Assembly: GCA_032622095.1 (NCBI GenBank)
Contig: CP136067.1
Coordinates: 92,556,707-92,620,706 of the forward strand
Length of the DNA: 64,000 bases
Source: Siphonodentalium dalli
Lineage: Eukaryota > Mollusca > Scaphopoda > Gadilida > Siphonodentaliidae
Reading direction: 5' to 3'
The notes under the pieces were generated by a model, which saw nothing but the letters and a program-made list of their open reading frames with translations, did not search any database and was not told the origin of the DNA. Of the stretch, positions 47,570 to 59,680 are shown piece after piece. Both the position numbers and the translations under genes were made by a program. Every line of letters begins with the position of its first letter. Position 1 is the first letter of the stretch.

Positions 47570-47712
47570 GTTGTCGCCCACTGTCGAGGGAGACATTGAA
47601 ATTTGTCACCCGCTCGAGAACGGAATGTCTCCCAAGAGCGCAGCTCCGAGAGAGAAATTCCGTCCTGACAAATCTCAATGTCGCCCGAGAAGAGCGGCAA
47701 CAACTGTTTCAG
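47570..47712. repeat. Imperfect inverted repeat
   Basis: GAGACATTGAAATTTGTCA with CGAGAACGGAAT on the left and ATTCCGTCCTGACAAATCTC with AATGTCGCC on the right form a stem around a ~35-nt centre. A 74-aa ORF runs through it, but it is explained by the palindrome and by the higher G/C. Confidence 0.6.
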
Positions 47713-47762
47713 TTAATCAGGGAAGTTATCCTCACACAGTGGAGGCATATTCTAGTATTGGT

Positions 47763-48190
47763 CTAATACGTGTGTAGTATATGTGTTAAGCGTATCTCTA
47801 CCAAACATGTATCTATGTCTATGTACTTAATGTACTCGATGCCATGTTTATCAAACACAATATTGATGTGAATACCACACGAGCCCATGTTTTCAAAAGA
47901 AAGACACAAATGCTTGTGGCTGTGATCCTCGACAATTTTCGTGGCTCCCATGGTTAGAAGTGGGTGATATACCGGTGTTTCCTTTCAGGATTTCAAAAGA
48001 GCTTCCGTTTTCATGGGATTAAATTTCACTAGCCATTCAGACTCCCAACCCAAGAGTTTCGATGTGATCATTAATTAGTTTCGCGGCCACAATGGGGTAT
48101 TCGGTAGTAAGAAGTATGGAGGTATCATCAGCAAACCGGCGAATGCTACACCGCATATTTTCCATATTTTCGTAGTTAACTACAGAACCA
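47763..48190 (-). pseudogene. Antisense non-LTR reverse-transcriptase fragment
   Basis: Read on the minus strand: CSIRRFADDTSILL (motif C, FADD), INDHIETLG, then after a one-base frameshift EWLVKFNPMKTEALL, then HSHKHLCLSFENMGSCGIHI. This block order (FADDTS, then WLVKFNPxKTE, then HKHLGxxxxxxGSWxxHI) is typical of Jockey/CR1-type LINE RTs. Truncated at both ends and frameshifted near 48040, with a stop near 47972. Residues encoded upstream of 48190 do not look like RT. Confidence 0.8.
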
Positions 48191-50558
48191 CATATATTAA
48201 AAGGCCGATAGGTCACCTTCCCACTCAATAAGGTGTTATTTGACCAGTGCCATTTTTTTTTAGAAATGAAACATTTGAACCTGTGAACAACCGTTGAATC
48301 AAACTTTGCTTCCAACTGTCCATGTTAATTATTTCTGAATCACGCAGTGACTGACGCAAAATTCATCGGACTTATTCCCAAATTATAATTTGTCACACAA
48401 CCCTCATCGCACATAACCCAGATTCGAACTGGGTCCCAATAATTCATATACCAAATTTGAAAACAATAAGATAATTCAGACTAAAGCTATCACCCGGAAA
48501 CCAAAATAATCGGCAAATCCTAACTCGACAAGGAACTTAACTCCGTCAAAAAATGGGCGAACGTAATCCAAATGCGAAAATTACCTGAATTTGTATATGG
48601 CTAATACACATACAACATTTTGAAACAATCGTATAACTAAAACTACAGTTATCATCCGGAAATCATCTAGGACAGCAAGCCCAAACAAAATACACGTGTT
48701 GTGGTGCGTTCTTTCGTTCTCCGTCATCAAATCTACTTCTGGACTGCTCCCCCAGACTTCCGTACAGGGGAAGTGTTTTCTAATTAACCGGATGATAAAT
48801 TTAGCAAATTAACAAACCACGTTTCTTCATATTGGATTTTCAGTTTTACCTGGATTCATCCCATAACTCTTTGAATATTTCACTGTTAACCGGTATGTGC
48901 CATACGCCTAAATGCATCGACCGATCGACCAATTCCTTGGCGATGGGATCGTTGGAGCCACCCGTATTTGTCAGAATGATAGATTTACACAATGAAGCGA
49001 CATAACAAACAACGTTCCTTCATCTTTGATTTCCAATTGCCCCTTTGTGTTCTAAACGGAATAACCTCCCCACGATTGGAATGGGTGGAATTCATCGTTA
49101 CAATGTTTGGGCTTTGTCAATGAACTCTATTAAGCAGACAAATTTATGTATTGATTACATATAGATAGACACGTCACTCATGGTTAAAGATACGGGCGGT
49201 GTTGGCGGTGGGTATGCTGTTAACATAATCACCTCCGTCAAAAACCACCATAAAGAGAAAGAATAGTAAAATATAGACAGACTTCGTTCTTATGCCAATC
49301 AGAAATATGGCATAAACAGTATGTTATTGTCAATCTGTTTTCCTTTGTTGTGTTAACAAAAGGAAAAAAACGTTACGTTATCGGGCTTTTGTTTAGATCC
49401 GGATATGGTAAACATAAAGAGCGTTATTTGTTACTGTTTTCCTGATTTGGAAATAATAAAGAGCGTTTGTAACATATGTGTGTGATTAAACAATATAATT
49501 GCGCTGTGTTATGTAAACAGAAGCACAACTTATGTAACACGAACAGGCTCTTGTTTACGAACACCATCGTACGTCTTGGCGACAATATACTATTTAAGCG
49601 CTGATTATGTTTGGCATATGACCACAACTGTATATATTTTAATATTCCTTCTGTTGATGGCGATTTAAACAAATATGAATATTTCTGCAACGAACGCCGC
49701 CCGTGCCTTTAACAACATGTAACCCGACTGGAAGGCGCCAATAGCTGGCCCCTAGCGTTAACGTAGGGGAGACAATTGTTACCATATACACATAACTCTC
49801 TGACCACCCACAAGACCATGATGATGATGCCATTTCTGTCTGCTCCCTGATTTACATCATTTGAGGCTTTTAGTTTATAACGGAATTATATGTTACTGGT
49901 ATAACATATCTTTTATTTTAGGATATTTCAAATGTAGTATCACACCAGTACATTGGCAAACGATGTAACGATCACACCTCTTGAATAGCAGTAATATAAA
50001 AATAATGTTATTTTAGTTCCTCCAACTAAATTGTCAATAGCCATGATCAGTCACACGTAAGAGCAAATTACACCATGTGTTACTATGGTGTTGCTATGGA
50101 TACGCACTTAGCGGGAAAAGTCACGTGATTTTGTGGCGCCAATCCGACACGTTTTTATATCGGCCATAGAAGCATCAGGTGAAATTTGCAGATAACAGCC
50201 TCATAAAGAGAAAGCGAGACAACTCTATTGTTTTATATGTCATTTATAGCTGATACGAGAACCGTGATGACTGTTACATGCATGTTGATTTATGTTCTGT
50301 CACAACCACGGCATGCGAGTACAAGAAGCCACAACTGGCTTCATCCCAATTAAAATCATTCCGTGCCGGCAAACCCCAGACTGCACAGATCGGTCATTCG
50401 ATAAGCAAATAATTGGATTAGTCATCTTCGCAGCACGTTTCGTAGAGATATACGTTGACCGTGTACGTGTATGCGTCATGGTCACGTGAGTCAGCTGACT
50501 TTCGCTGGGAATGACAACACACGTTACAAGTTATATGTACGTCTGATCCTGGCTAATA
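48191..50558. other. Intergenic, no gene recognised
   Basis: Mixed A/T-rich sequence. Diverged pieces of the 'acccggaaaccaaaataatcggc' type repeat occur twice (48490-48520, 48650-48680). ATAAAGAGCGTT motifs recur at 49417, 49447 and again at 59783. No convincing exon. Confidence 0.5.
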
Positions 50559-50711
50559 CACTGTTAGAAAATACTGTCGGTTTGACAGTTTCGGACAGTC
50601 ATAATCCGACGGTCCCATACCATTTATTCAGTTATACGGTTTTATAACGTTATTTTACCGTATGTTGCGCGGTCTGAGAACATTAAAGCGACGGGTTTTT
50701 TTCTAACAGTG
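50559..50711. mobile_element. 153-bp MITE, TIR CACTGTTAGAAAA, TA duplication
   Basis: Starts CACTGTTAGAAAATACTG and ends GTTTTTTTCTAACAGTG, flanked by TA on both sides (50557-50558, 50712-50713). The interior carries GACAGTTTCGGACAGTC and CGACGGTCCCATACC. Related starts lie near 50932, 51029, 52061 and 53005. Confidence 0.85.
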
Positions 50712-50989
50712 TAGGCAGGTTGCGAAATACAAGTTTTAATGTATGGGAAGACATATGCGACAAACTTCATTAATAAGAGTCACTTTACATATTAAAAACA
50801 GCGATGAATATACCAACTTGAATCGTGTGTCGAAATTGGATTATGTGCCTGCATGGTTTCGATGCACTGTGTATCACACTTAGATGATTGGCATATCCAA
50901 ATCGAATGTCTGATTTATCATGTATGTACGCTGTTAGAAAAATGCTCGTCGTTTTAACGGTGTCGCACCGCGCAACATCGCTGCCAACG

Positions 50990-51900
50990 TTGGATGAAAT
51001 TTTACAGCATGACGCATCCAAATGTGTATACACTGTTATAAAAAACCGTCGCTTTAACGGTGTGAGACCGCACAACATCGCTGCCAACCTTTGACCGCTA
51101 AACATACGGTCAGGCAGTAGCATGTTCCACGGTACAAAACCGTTTAAGTAACTGGCAGACTGTGACCAGTAACTGTCAGACCGTTTATTTTGTACGGTTC
51201 AGCACCGTTTAATTAATAACACGACCGTAACTAATAGACGTCACACCATTGGTATTTTTCACGGGTCAACACCAACGTTTTGCTCTTAACATGCAAATTT
51301 ATTGTAGAATTAGCCCGGATCCCATGGTGACAATACGATTTCCCGGTCGGCGTTACGATTCATATGTTTTAGAATGGTCGAAACTAGTATTATTCGTAAC
51401 TGAAAAATACATCCTAGTTCTTCTATTACGATCATAGTTTTGATGAAACGTAAATCCTCAGTGCATAAAGTGATAGACAATACTTATGAAACTTTGCAGT
51501 TTGCAATGGATCCAACTTGTTATCTGCCTCGTGGAATTTAATCCGGGAAAAGGCTGCAAACGCGTGATGTGTTCACCTTTCACTAACTACTGTATATTTA
51601 TGGCTGTAAATAAAAAAACGATAATAGTAATAGCCGGAAAGGCAACCCATCAGTATTCAGTTACGACTAATACTAATATCGACCATTCTAAAAAATATGA
51701 ATCGGCATGCCATTTTAAGATATAGAAGAACGAAGCTACATTTAAAACAGTTAAAACTCAAGTTTATGTACATGTAAAAGTAAAACATCTTAATGGCATA
51801 CTTTTTGGTAACATGTAAGGCGTGAAGTTGTCCAGTCACTTGTAAACACGGTATACATGTATGTTTTAACAGGTGAAACCGTAGATCACGACAATATATC
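50990..51900. repeat. ~0.9-kb duplicated block, copy 1
   Basis: Colinear with 52022-52930: GATGAAATTTTACAGCATGA, CGTCGCTTTAACGGTGTGAG, ACCGCACAACATCGCTGCCA, AAACCGTTTAAGTAACTGGC, CATTGGTATTTTTCACGGGT, GAATGGTCGAAACTAGTATT and CAGTCACTTGTAAACACGGT. Many point differences and small indels mean an old duplication. ORFs within it are not conserved between copies, so it is probably non-coding. Confidence 0.85.
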
Positions 51901-52021
51901 AGTTTATCAGTATATCAGTATATCAACTAGTTTGGATTGAAATCTTCAAGACAACAGCAGATCCCGTAATAACTGTGCGCGATGACTTGGCGACAATGTT
52001 CCCCTATAGTCGCATATTGTT

Positions 52022-52930
52022 CGATGAAATTTTACAGAATGACGCATCCAACTGTGTATACACTGTTAGAAAACATCCGTCGCTTTAACGGTGTGACACC
52101 GCACAACATCGCTGCCAACCTTTGACCGCTAAACATACGGTCAGGCTGTAGCGTGTTCCATGGTACACTACAAAACCGTTTAAGTAACTGGCAGACTGTA
52201 ACCAGTATCTGTCAGACCGTTGTATTTTTTTTGTGGTTCAACACCGTTTAATTAATATCAAGACCGTAACTAATAAGGGTCAAACCAATGGTATTTTTCA
52301 TGTGTCAACACCAATGTTGTGCTCTTAATTTGCTAATTTACCATAGAATTAGCCCGGTTCCCTTTTTGACAATATGATTTCCCGGTGGGCATTACGATTC
52401 ATATGTTTTTGAATGGTCGAAACTAGTATTATTCGTAACTGAAAAATACATCTTAGTTCTTCTATTACGATCATAGTTTTGATGAAATGTAAATCCTCAA
52501 TGCATAAAGTGATAGACAATACTTATGAAACTTTGCAGTTTGCAGAGGATCAAACTCGTTATCTGCCTCGTGGAATTTAATCCGGAAAAAGGCCGCGCAC
52601 GCGTAACGTGTTCACCTTTCACTAACTACTGTATAAATATGGCTGTAAATAAAAAACGATACTAGTAATAGCTGATAAGCCAACACATTACCATTCAGTT
52701 GCGAGTAATACTAATTTCGACCATTCTAAAACATGAACCGACATGCCCTTTTAAGACATAAAAAGAACAAAGCTACATGTTTCACAGTTAAAACTCAAAT
52801 TTATGTACATGTAAAAGTAAAACATCTTAATGGCGTACATTTTGGTAACATGTAAGGCGTGAAATTGCCCAGTCACTTGTAAACACAGTTTTGTTTTAAC
52901 AGGTGAATCCGTACATCATGACAATACAGT
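52022..52930. repeat. ~0.9-kb duplicated block, copy 2
   Basis: Second copy, 1,032 bp downstream of the first, preceded by GACTTGGCGACAATGTTCCC, which also recurs at 53718. It carries an internal CACTGTTAGAAAA start. Confidence 0.85.
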
Positions 52931-53277
52931 ACCATTCAGAAGAAGTGGTATTTTTTGGCGCACTTTATTGAGCGCAGTTAATTTAAAAAAGGCGTGATTA
53001 TACACTGTTAGAAAATACTGTCAGTTTGACAGTTTCGGACTGTCATAATCGACGGTCCCATACCGTTTCATCAGTTTTGACTGTTTGTTACCGTTATTTT
53101 ATGCGCCCATGAAAATTGTCTAAATTAAATATTTTCGTGATTCAAAGTCATGCCGTCAAAATTCAATAGTATTTTTATCGGCGATCTATTATACACGGCA
53201 ATGACTCCATACAGTATGACTGAATCTGACTCTGTTGATATTTTATATGTATTATTAATCCGGCATTCCTCTTATAA

Positions 53278-53550
53278 AAAAGTACCATGGTAATACCATA
53301 GTAAAAAGTACCACAGTATTTTCGGCATAGTACCATAGTACTTGTACCATAGTAAAAGAACTATAGTAGTACTACCGTACATGTACTAGAGTACTGCCAT
53401 ACCATAGTCGTACTACAGTACATATAATATGGTACTACCATAGTATTACTCTGGTGCAATTACTAGGGTTCTACCATTGTAGTACCACGGTACGGATACT
53501 ATAGTATAGTACTACCATATATAGTAGTGCCGTGGTACAGGTACTAGGGT
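53278..53550. repeat. TACCATAGTA low-complexity array
   Basis: Irregular runs of GTACCATAGTA, ACTACCATAGTA and GTACTACAGTACAT. The unit is itself near-palindromic, so single strands can fold in many registers. Confidence 0.85.
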
Positions 53551-53559
53551 TGCCATGTT

Positions 53560-53895
53560 ATCGTCAGGTTATTACGACAATTTGCCGGGAGTTCACTATT
53601 GGCTGGATGTTCTTATCGCGCTTAATATACCACTTCTATTGACTGGTACTGTATATCAATGACAGCTAGTTGGGATTGAAACCTTCAACAACAGATCCCA
53701 TAATAACTGTACGCAATGACTTGGCGACAATGTTTTAGATAAAAATTTTACAACAGGATGCATCAAACTGTATACTGGTGTCACGACACTTAGTATCAAT
53801 ATCAGTGAGTCAGACACAGAAAGTTTGATAAGAACATCCAACCAATAGTGCACTCCCGGTAAATTGTCGTAATAACTTGACGATAACATGGCGAA
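53560..53895. repeat. Inverted repeat with ~65-bp arms
   Basis: CATGTTATCGTCAGGTTATT ... ATTGGCTGGATGTTCTTATC on the left and GATAAGAACATCCAACCAAT ... CTTGACGATAACATGG on the right. The interior carries a copy of the GACTTGGCGACAATGTT phrase shared with 51985-52000. Confidence 0.8.
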
Positions 53896-54330
53896 TGATG
53901 ACAATGTCTCATATCCACACGTTTCAATGAAAATTGATGAACACGGGATGAATTGGCCCGTGCAATTGTAAAGTTGGATTGAAGATATGTGATCATCCAT
54001 CACTGCGCGGCGTCAGTTCATTGTTTACGGTGTTGGTATTGACATTGAACTCGTGTTAATTGTACCTGCATCCTCTTGTGTCAATAAATGTGCCAGTGTT
54101 TTGATACTAAGTCACAACACTGTCAATTTCAACATCAGCCCGGAGTCGAATGAAGTCAGACCATGGATCATGCCATGATTCGATTGGCATGAATCGCTAC
54201 TCTCGAATTTAGTGGAAATTGTCAATGATTAAGCCCGTTTTCGCAGAATTCAAACTTATCCGGTTAATCAAAGGAACCGAAATCAGACTGTCTTAACAAC
54301 TGTCCACAATCGAACAGGTAACAGTCTCGA
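53895..54330. repeat. ~430-bp block, copy 1
   Basis: Colinear with 54575-55200: CATATCCACACGTTTCAATG, GTGATCATCCATCACTGCGC, CAGTTCATTGTTTACGGTGT, CTCTTGTGTCAATAAATGTG and AACCGAAATCAGACTGTCTT. A third, shorter copy is at 55597-55710. Confidence 0.8.
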
Positions 54331-54574
54331 TCACCAAACTAAGTCCAGAATTAACTTGGGGTACTCGTCCACAATGCCAAAGCGAAAAACGTTCACCACA
54401 CCGTATGTACATGTAGCATTGTAGGAGTCATCAGGCACATTGGCAGTAAATATTTCATCGGCCGTTTTTTCACATGTAGAATAAAGGTTCAAGCTAGTAT
54501 TGACAAAATTGTCCACTTGTTGAAAGCAGCTGAAGAATTACTTCAACAATACACCATGAATGCTTTCGCAAATT

Positions 54575-55200
54575 ATTTTCATATCCACACTTCTCAATGA
54601 AAATTTATTAACACGGATGAATTGGTCCGTGTAATTGTAAAGTTGTACTAGTAAGTTGGAATTGTAGATAGGTGATCATCCGTCACTGCGCGGTGTCAGT
54701 TCATTGTTTACGGTGTTGTTGTTAACATTCAAGCTCTTGTGAATTACACTGGTACGTGCAGCAAATGTATAACCTCTCTTGTAAATGTACATGCATGTGC
54801 TTTGAAACAACCAGAACACGGTCAACTGGATTGAATAAAAGGTCCTTGTCAACATTCTAATAGTAATAGCTGCTCGTTGTTGTTATTATTGTCACTATTG
54901 GTTTACATCGAAGCTCGTGTTAATTGTACCTGTAGCCTCTTGTGTCAGTAAATGTGCCAGCATTTTGATAGTCACAGCACTGTCTAGTTCAACATCAGCA
55001 CTGAGTCCAATGATGTCAGATTATAGCCGACCTCAGATCATGCCATGAATCTCTACTCCAAATCGTATACGGCCAGTTGTCACAATTTAGTGGAAAATGT
55101 CAATGATTAAGCCGGTTTTCGCACAATTGAAATATTACCGGTTAACAAAGGAACTGAAATCAGACCGTCTTAACAACTGTCCACCCCAGAAAAAGTAACA
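54575..55200. repeat. ~430-bp block, copy 2 with insertion
   Basis: Same phrases as copy 1, but about 180 bp (54730-54910) are inserted between TTTACGGTGTTG and the CTCGTGTTAATTGTACCTG phrase. Confidence 0.8.
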
Positions 55201-55710
55201 TTTTACAAAAAAACAATAGTTTGTAAAGCAACTGCGATCAATTACACAATATCGATATAAAATAGGTGAGTGCTAAAGCAGGGAACTTATCTTAATTCGT
55301 ACTCAAGATAAGACGGACCCGCTTAACACAGAATTAATGCCGGATCATTGTATTGAATACAAACAATTAATAATACATATTAAATATCAGCAGTCAGATT
55401 CAGTCATACTGTATGGAGTCATTGCCGTATATAATTTGAACTTTGAATCACGAACATTGTTAACTCAGACAATTTTCATGGGCACATAACATGACTGTAA
55501 AAAACCGTAAAACTGATGAAACGGTATGGGACCGTCGATTATGACGGTCCGAAACTGGTCCGTATATTGTCGTAATACATGTAACTGGGCGACAACATGG
55601 TTAATGATGACAATGTCTCATATCCAAACGTTTCAATGAAAATTGTATAACATGGGATGAATCGGTCCGTGTAAATGTAATAGTTGTATTTGTAAGTTGG
55701 AATTGTAGAT

Positions 55711-55943
55711 ACAGTGCGTCTATCCCGAATTCACATGACCCCATCATACACCACTTCGCGGGGTGTACCAGGTCAATACTATTGGATTGCGATTGGAAGC
55801 ATCGCGGGTCGATAAATAGTGGGATTCATCGCGGGCTGGTTCATTGCGGAGTTCGCGAAATTGCAAAAATTGTGTTATTCTAATGACATAACACTGTCTG
55901 GAGCGGATGTCCGCTATTAGATCGCATGCCCGCGATAGAGACT
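55711..55943. mobile_element. MITE-like repeat, TIR near GTCTATCGCG, copy 1
   Basis: Begins GCGTCTATCCCGAATTCACA and ends CCCGCGATAGAGAC, giving short inverted ends. It contains CACTTCGCGGGGTG, GATTCATCGCGGGCTGG and CACTGTCTGGAGCGG. Related sequence in the opposite orientation is at 61430-61705. Confidence 0.6.
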
Positions 55944-56534
55944 ATATTTATTACCAGAATTGTGCCGATATATTTTTACAGTCTTGGTGATAGCGAGTGC
56001 GTAGTTATGGTGTTTGAACATGTATAGTACTACGAATTGCCATAGTATTTAGTGATAGTTGTATATGGATATCAACGCCAGACAAAGACATACTTATCCT
56101 GTCGATGACAATAGAAAAATCGCACCATCATTTTATTGGCATAGTCGTACATGTACGTACCGGGCGGTGGCGACAACAGTGGTGTTAAGACTTCGTAACT
56201 CATTTTTTAAATATGAATTATAATACACAGAATATATAATCATAAAATACAGTTTAAATATGCCAGTTTCTCAAGTTAACCTGCCAGTTTCTTAAGTTAA
56301 CCCATATTAACACGTATGTAGAATTGACCATGAGCTATGAGGATAAGATACACCGTGTAAACATTTTAAATGTTCAATATTGAAACGGGACCCGTATGTT
56401 TAACAGCTATTGGATACGATTTGAGCCGAGTTAAAGCCACGTGGCGGTTTGCGCTCCAAAATACGCATAATATTATTACCTTTTGAATTTTCTCAGTATC
56501 GAAATAGGTCGATACATATCTGAATTACTTTTCA
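55944..56534. other. Intergenic, no gene recognised
   Basis: A/T-rich, with a short direct repeat TGCCAGTTTCTCAAGTTAAC / TGCCAGTTTCTTAAGTTAAC at 56261 and 56282. Confidence 0.5.
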
Positions 56535-56571
56535 ACGAACATTATGTAACCCAAAAAGACGCATCGAAGTA

Positions 56572-58287
56572 ATGAAAAGTACACCTGTGAACGATTTAGA
56601 ATTCGATTCCTCGATATTATGGTTTGATATTTTCTCGAAGAAAACTCACATTCTATTAGGAATGTCCTATAGATCAGAACAATACTGTGATCCAAACTAT
56701 TGGGAGTACCTTGATAACTCAATAGCAGACGCTCTAGAAATAACCGAAAATGTTATCATTACAGGTGACTTTAATTCTAACCTTCTAGATAGCTCTTCCA
56801 AACTTAAAGAAATTATAGATTGTTATAGTATTAAAAATGTGACAACAGCCCCTACTAGGATCACAAATACATCGAGCACACTTCTTGATCCAATTGTAAT
56901 CAGCAATACCTTCCGCGTTCTTGATACTGACGTCATTAATCCAGGAGTCTCAGACCACCGTGGTGTTTATGTAACATTAGAATACGATTACTCCCCCACC
57001 ACCTCTTTCCAGAGAACGGTTTGGAATTATACCAGAGCAAATTTTGAAAGAGCAAATAGCCTGCTTAGTAACACAAACTGGGATGATCTCCTATCTGCAC
57101 CCGACATAGATACTATAGTTAACAATTTTCAGGAGACATTTCTCTCCATCATGAATCAAACAATCCCACAATTAAAAGTCACAATACGCCCAAAAGACAA
57201 AATTTTGTTTAATTCCGACATTAGAAAAGAAATCCGCAAAAGAGAAAAATTACGAAACAAAGCGCTAAAAAGCAATCGCACTGATACGTGGCAACAGTAT
57301 AAGAATACCAGAAACAAAATTAATAACATGAAAAAGTTCGCAAAAGCAAAATTTGAAGAGAAACTGGAAAATCGGGTAAAAGATTCATCATCCCATCGCG
57401 ATTTTTGGCAATTAATACATTTCTTGCTATGTAAAAAGAAAAAAAATTGTATCCCGCCCCTATCTACTCCAAGCTCTTTCCCCAACACGAGCAACACGAT
57501 TGATATAAACGGAAAACTCTACGTAACAGACGATCTGGACAAGGCCAACCTGCTGAATAAAAGTTTCATTTCCAATTCTTCGATTAACGATTCATCCCAT
57601 AATTTACCATCATTCAAATCGCGTTGTGAAAAAGAACTAACGGAATTGGAATTTTCGCAGGATGAGATAATTTCTGTATTAACATCGCTCAAACTGAATA
57701 AAGCCCATGGACATGATGGAATAAGTGCGAACATGTTAAATTCAACAGCTGAATCAATAGCATATCCTCTGTCAATAATTGTCAATAAATCCTTCGACAA
57801 CGCAAAGCTTCCATCTACCTGGAAAAAGGCTAACGTTGTCCCAATTTTCAAAAAAGATGACCCAGCCGACACAAAACACTATCGACCTATCTCCCTGCTT
57901 CCTTGTCTTGGGAAAGCGTTTGAAAAACTTGTACTAAAACAAATAAGTCCGTTCTTTGACGACAATAAATTACTTTATTCCAACCAATCGGGTTTCATAA
58001 CCGGCCATAGCACATCTCACCAACTGATAGACCTCTACAATCACCTATGTCAATCTCTCGACAAAGGACTATATACATGCTCTGTTTTATGTGATATTTC
58101 CAAAGCATTCGAGAGAGTTTGGCACAGGGGACTGTTATATAAGCTATATAATTATGGAGTTCGCGGGAGAACATTGCGATGGATAGAGGACTACCTTCAT
58201 AAACGGCAACAAAGAGTTTTAGTAAATAACACCTTTTCTGAATACGAGATCATCCCAGCTGGTGTACCACAGGGCTATTTCTTATGA
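56572..58287 (+). pseudogene. LINE ORF2: endonuclease C-terminal half and RT to the premature stop
   Basis: 571 codons. Endonuclease: GDFN (residues 65-68) and SDHRGVYV (127-134), the catalytic Asp/Asn and final Asp-His pair of APE-like nucleases. A Lys/Arg-rich segment spans ~205-270. RT: HGHDGI (379-384), KHYRPISLL (435-443), motif A CDISKAFERVWH (507-518), AGVPQG (563-568). The normally conserved second Asp of AFD is Glu here. TGA replaces the Gly codon expected in VPQGSxLGP. Translation would resume in the same frame at 58288. The ATG at 56572 is simply the first Met of the truncated frame. Confidence 0.88.
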
Positions 58288-59287
58288 CCCTTCCTCTTCC
58301 TTGTCTATATCAACGATTTACCAGACAACATACTTTCTTTTACGAGAATGTACGCCGACGACACATGTCCAACAAATAGTCACTATGACCTTAATGAATT
58401 AGGCCGCGTCATGAATAGTGACCTCCAAATCATAGCACAATGGTCAGAAAACTGGTTAGTAAACTGTAATCCTTCTAAAACAATTAGTATGTCCTATGCA
58501 CTAACGGGGACTTCTGGGGAATCCCCGACTTAACCTTTAAACAGGATCCAATCTCATTTGTTGAAACACATAAACACATCGGTCTGGAACTCCAAGCTAA
58601 CTTAAAATGGAATAATCACCTAAATGGTATAAAAACAGAATAGCCTCACGCTTAGCACAGCTCCGAAGATTTAAGTATCAGCTTGACCGAAGATCGCTTG
58701 AAAGCATTTATAAAACTTTTATCCTACCACTATTTGATTACTCCGATGTAGTCTGGGATTGTGCCCCCAAATACCTAACCGATAAGCTCGACCGATTACA
58801 TTGCGAAGCCGCCCGAACAGTTAGTGGCCTCACACGGTCAGTGTCCAATATAAACCTCCTAAATGAAGTTGGCTGGCCAACACTGAGCAAGAGAAGAGAG
58901 ATCCATAAACTACAAGCAATGTATAAAATAATAAATGACGATGCCCCCGAATACCTACAAAATCTTCTAACACCTAGATCATCTGAAGTCTCTGGATATA
59001 ACTTGAGAAAACCGGGAAAATTCTATTCTTACTTCTGTAACACCGAGCATTTAAAAAAATCATTCTTCCCCGCTACTTTAAAATCGTGGAATGACATACC
59101 CACAGAAATAACAGATGCCGAATCTATGGCAGCCTACGTTCCGATATGTTCCAAAATTATATCTCTGACAGCCCCCAATGCCATTGTAGAAATCCATGCG
59201 AAGATACATACCACTACCTCTGGGCGTGTCCCCTATTTCACACCGAACGAATGGAAATGTGTCAAAAATTATACCAAGAAGGACTGA
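58288..59287 (+). pseudogene. LINE ORF2: RT motif C and C-terminal region
   Basis: In frame with the upstream part to 58533: PFLFLVYINDLPDN, then MYADDTC (motif C, catalytic Asp pair), then WSENWLVNCNPSKT. Frameshifts near 58510-58530 and 58625 follow. The final frame gives LAQLRRFKYQLDRRSLESIY, FDYSDVVWD, VSGLTRSVSNINLLNEVGWP and ends at TGA 59285-59287. Block order matches CR1/Jockey elements. Confidence 0.85.
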
Positions 59288-59680
59288 AAATTACACTGTG
59301 ACATATCAATCATTTACTTCTCGGAATTCCCGATATCTCAAATAGAAGAAACAAAATTCTCTTCAAAATAGTCCATCGATATATAACAGCGACTAAACGA
59401 TTCGAAGTCGGATAATCAAACGCATTTCATAATAAAACGCATTTCAGAATAGCCACAAAAAGCAAATTAGTCACAAATCGGTTTTGGCACCTACCATCCC
59501 AAACCACGAACCCACTCATTTGTAACTGTAAATATGTTTAACCTATATATGATTTTGAATCTTTCCTTTACCATTTTGTATGAATAATATTATTGTAAAC
59601 AGGGAGAGGGGCAAAGTAAGTTTTTGTAACTTGTCCCCAATCCCTTTTGTATTATTCGATATACAAATAAAATATGTTTA

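Larger units (their letters stand above)
53003..55565. mobile_element. 2.5-kb inverted-repeat element
   Basis: 53010-53260 and 55350-55560 are inverted copies. The left has GACAGTTTCGGACTGTCATA, CGACGGTCCCATACCGTTTC and CCATACAGTATGACTGAATC. The right has GATTCAGTCATACTGTATGG, GAAACGGTATGGGACCGTCG and ATTATGACGGTCCGAAACTG. The left end begins CACTGTTAGAAAA (53004); the matching right-hand CACTG is missing, so the right tip is truncated. No transposase is seen; the interior is made of the repeats listed separately. Confidence 0.7.
56535..59680 (+). mobile_element. CR1/Jockey-like LINE, 5'-truncated, lightly damaged
   Basis: Carries the C-terminal half of an AP-type endonuclease, a complete RT and the C-terminal region, then a 3' UTR ending with AATAAA at 59666-59671. 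The 5' end lies inside the endonuclease domain, as expected for incomplete target-primed reverse transcription. Damage is limited: one in-frame TGA (58285-58287) and about two frameshifts (near 58510-58530 and 58625). Much better preserved than the LINE at 44030. Confidence 0.9.

Noticed and set aside
47551-47777. Overlapping 71- and 74-aa ORFs
   Set aside because: They lie across an imperfect palindrome; no family resemblance.
48400-48450. Possible tRNA on the minus strand (CCCAG-TTCGAAT-CTGGG T-arm)
   Set aside because: The T-arm is perfect, but no matching acceptor stem, anticodon arm or D-arm is found at the right distances.
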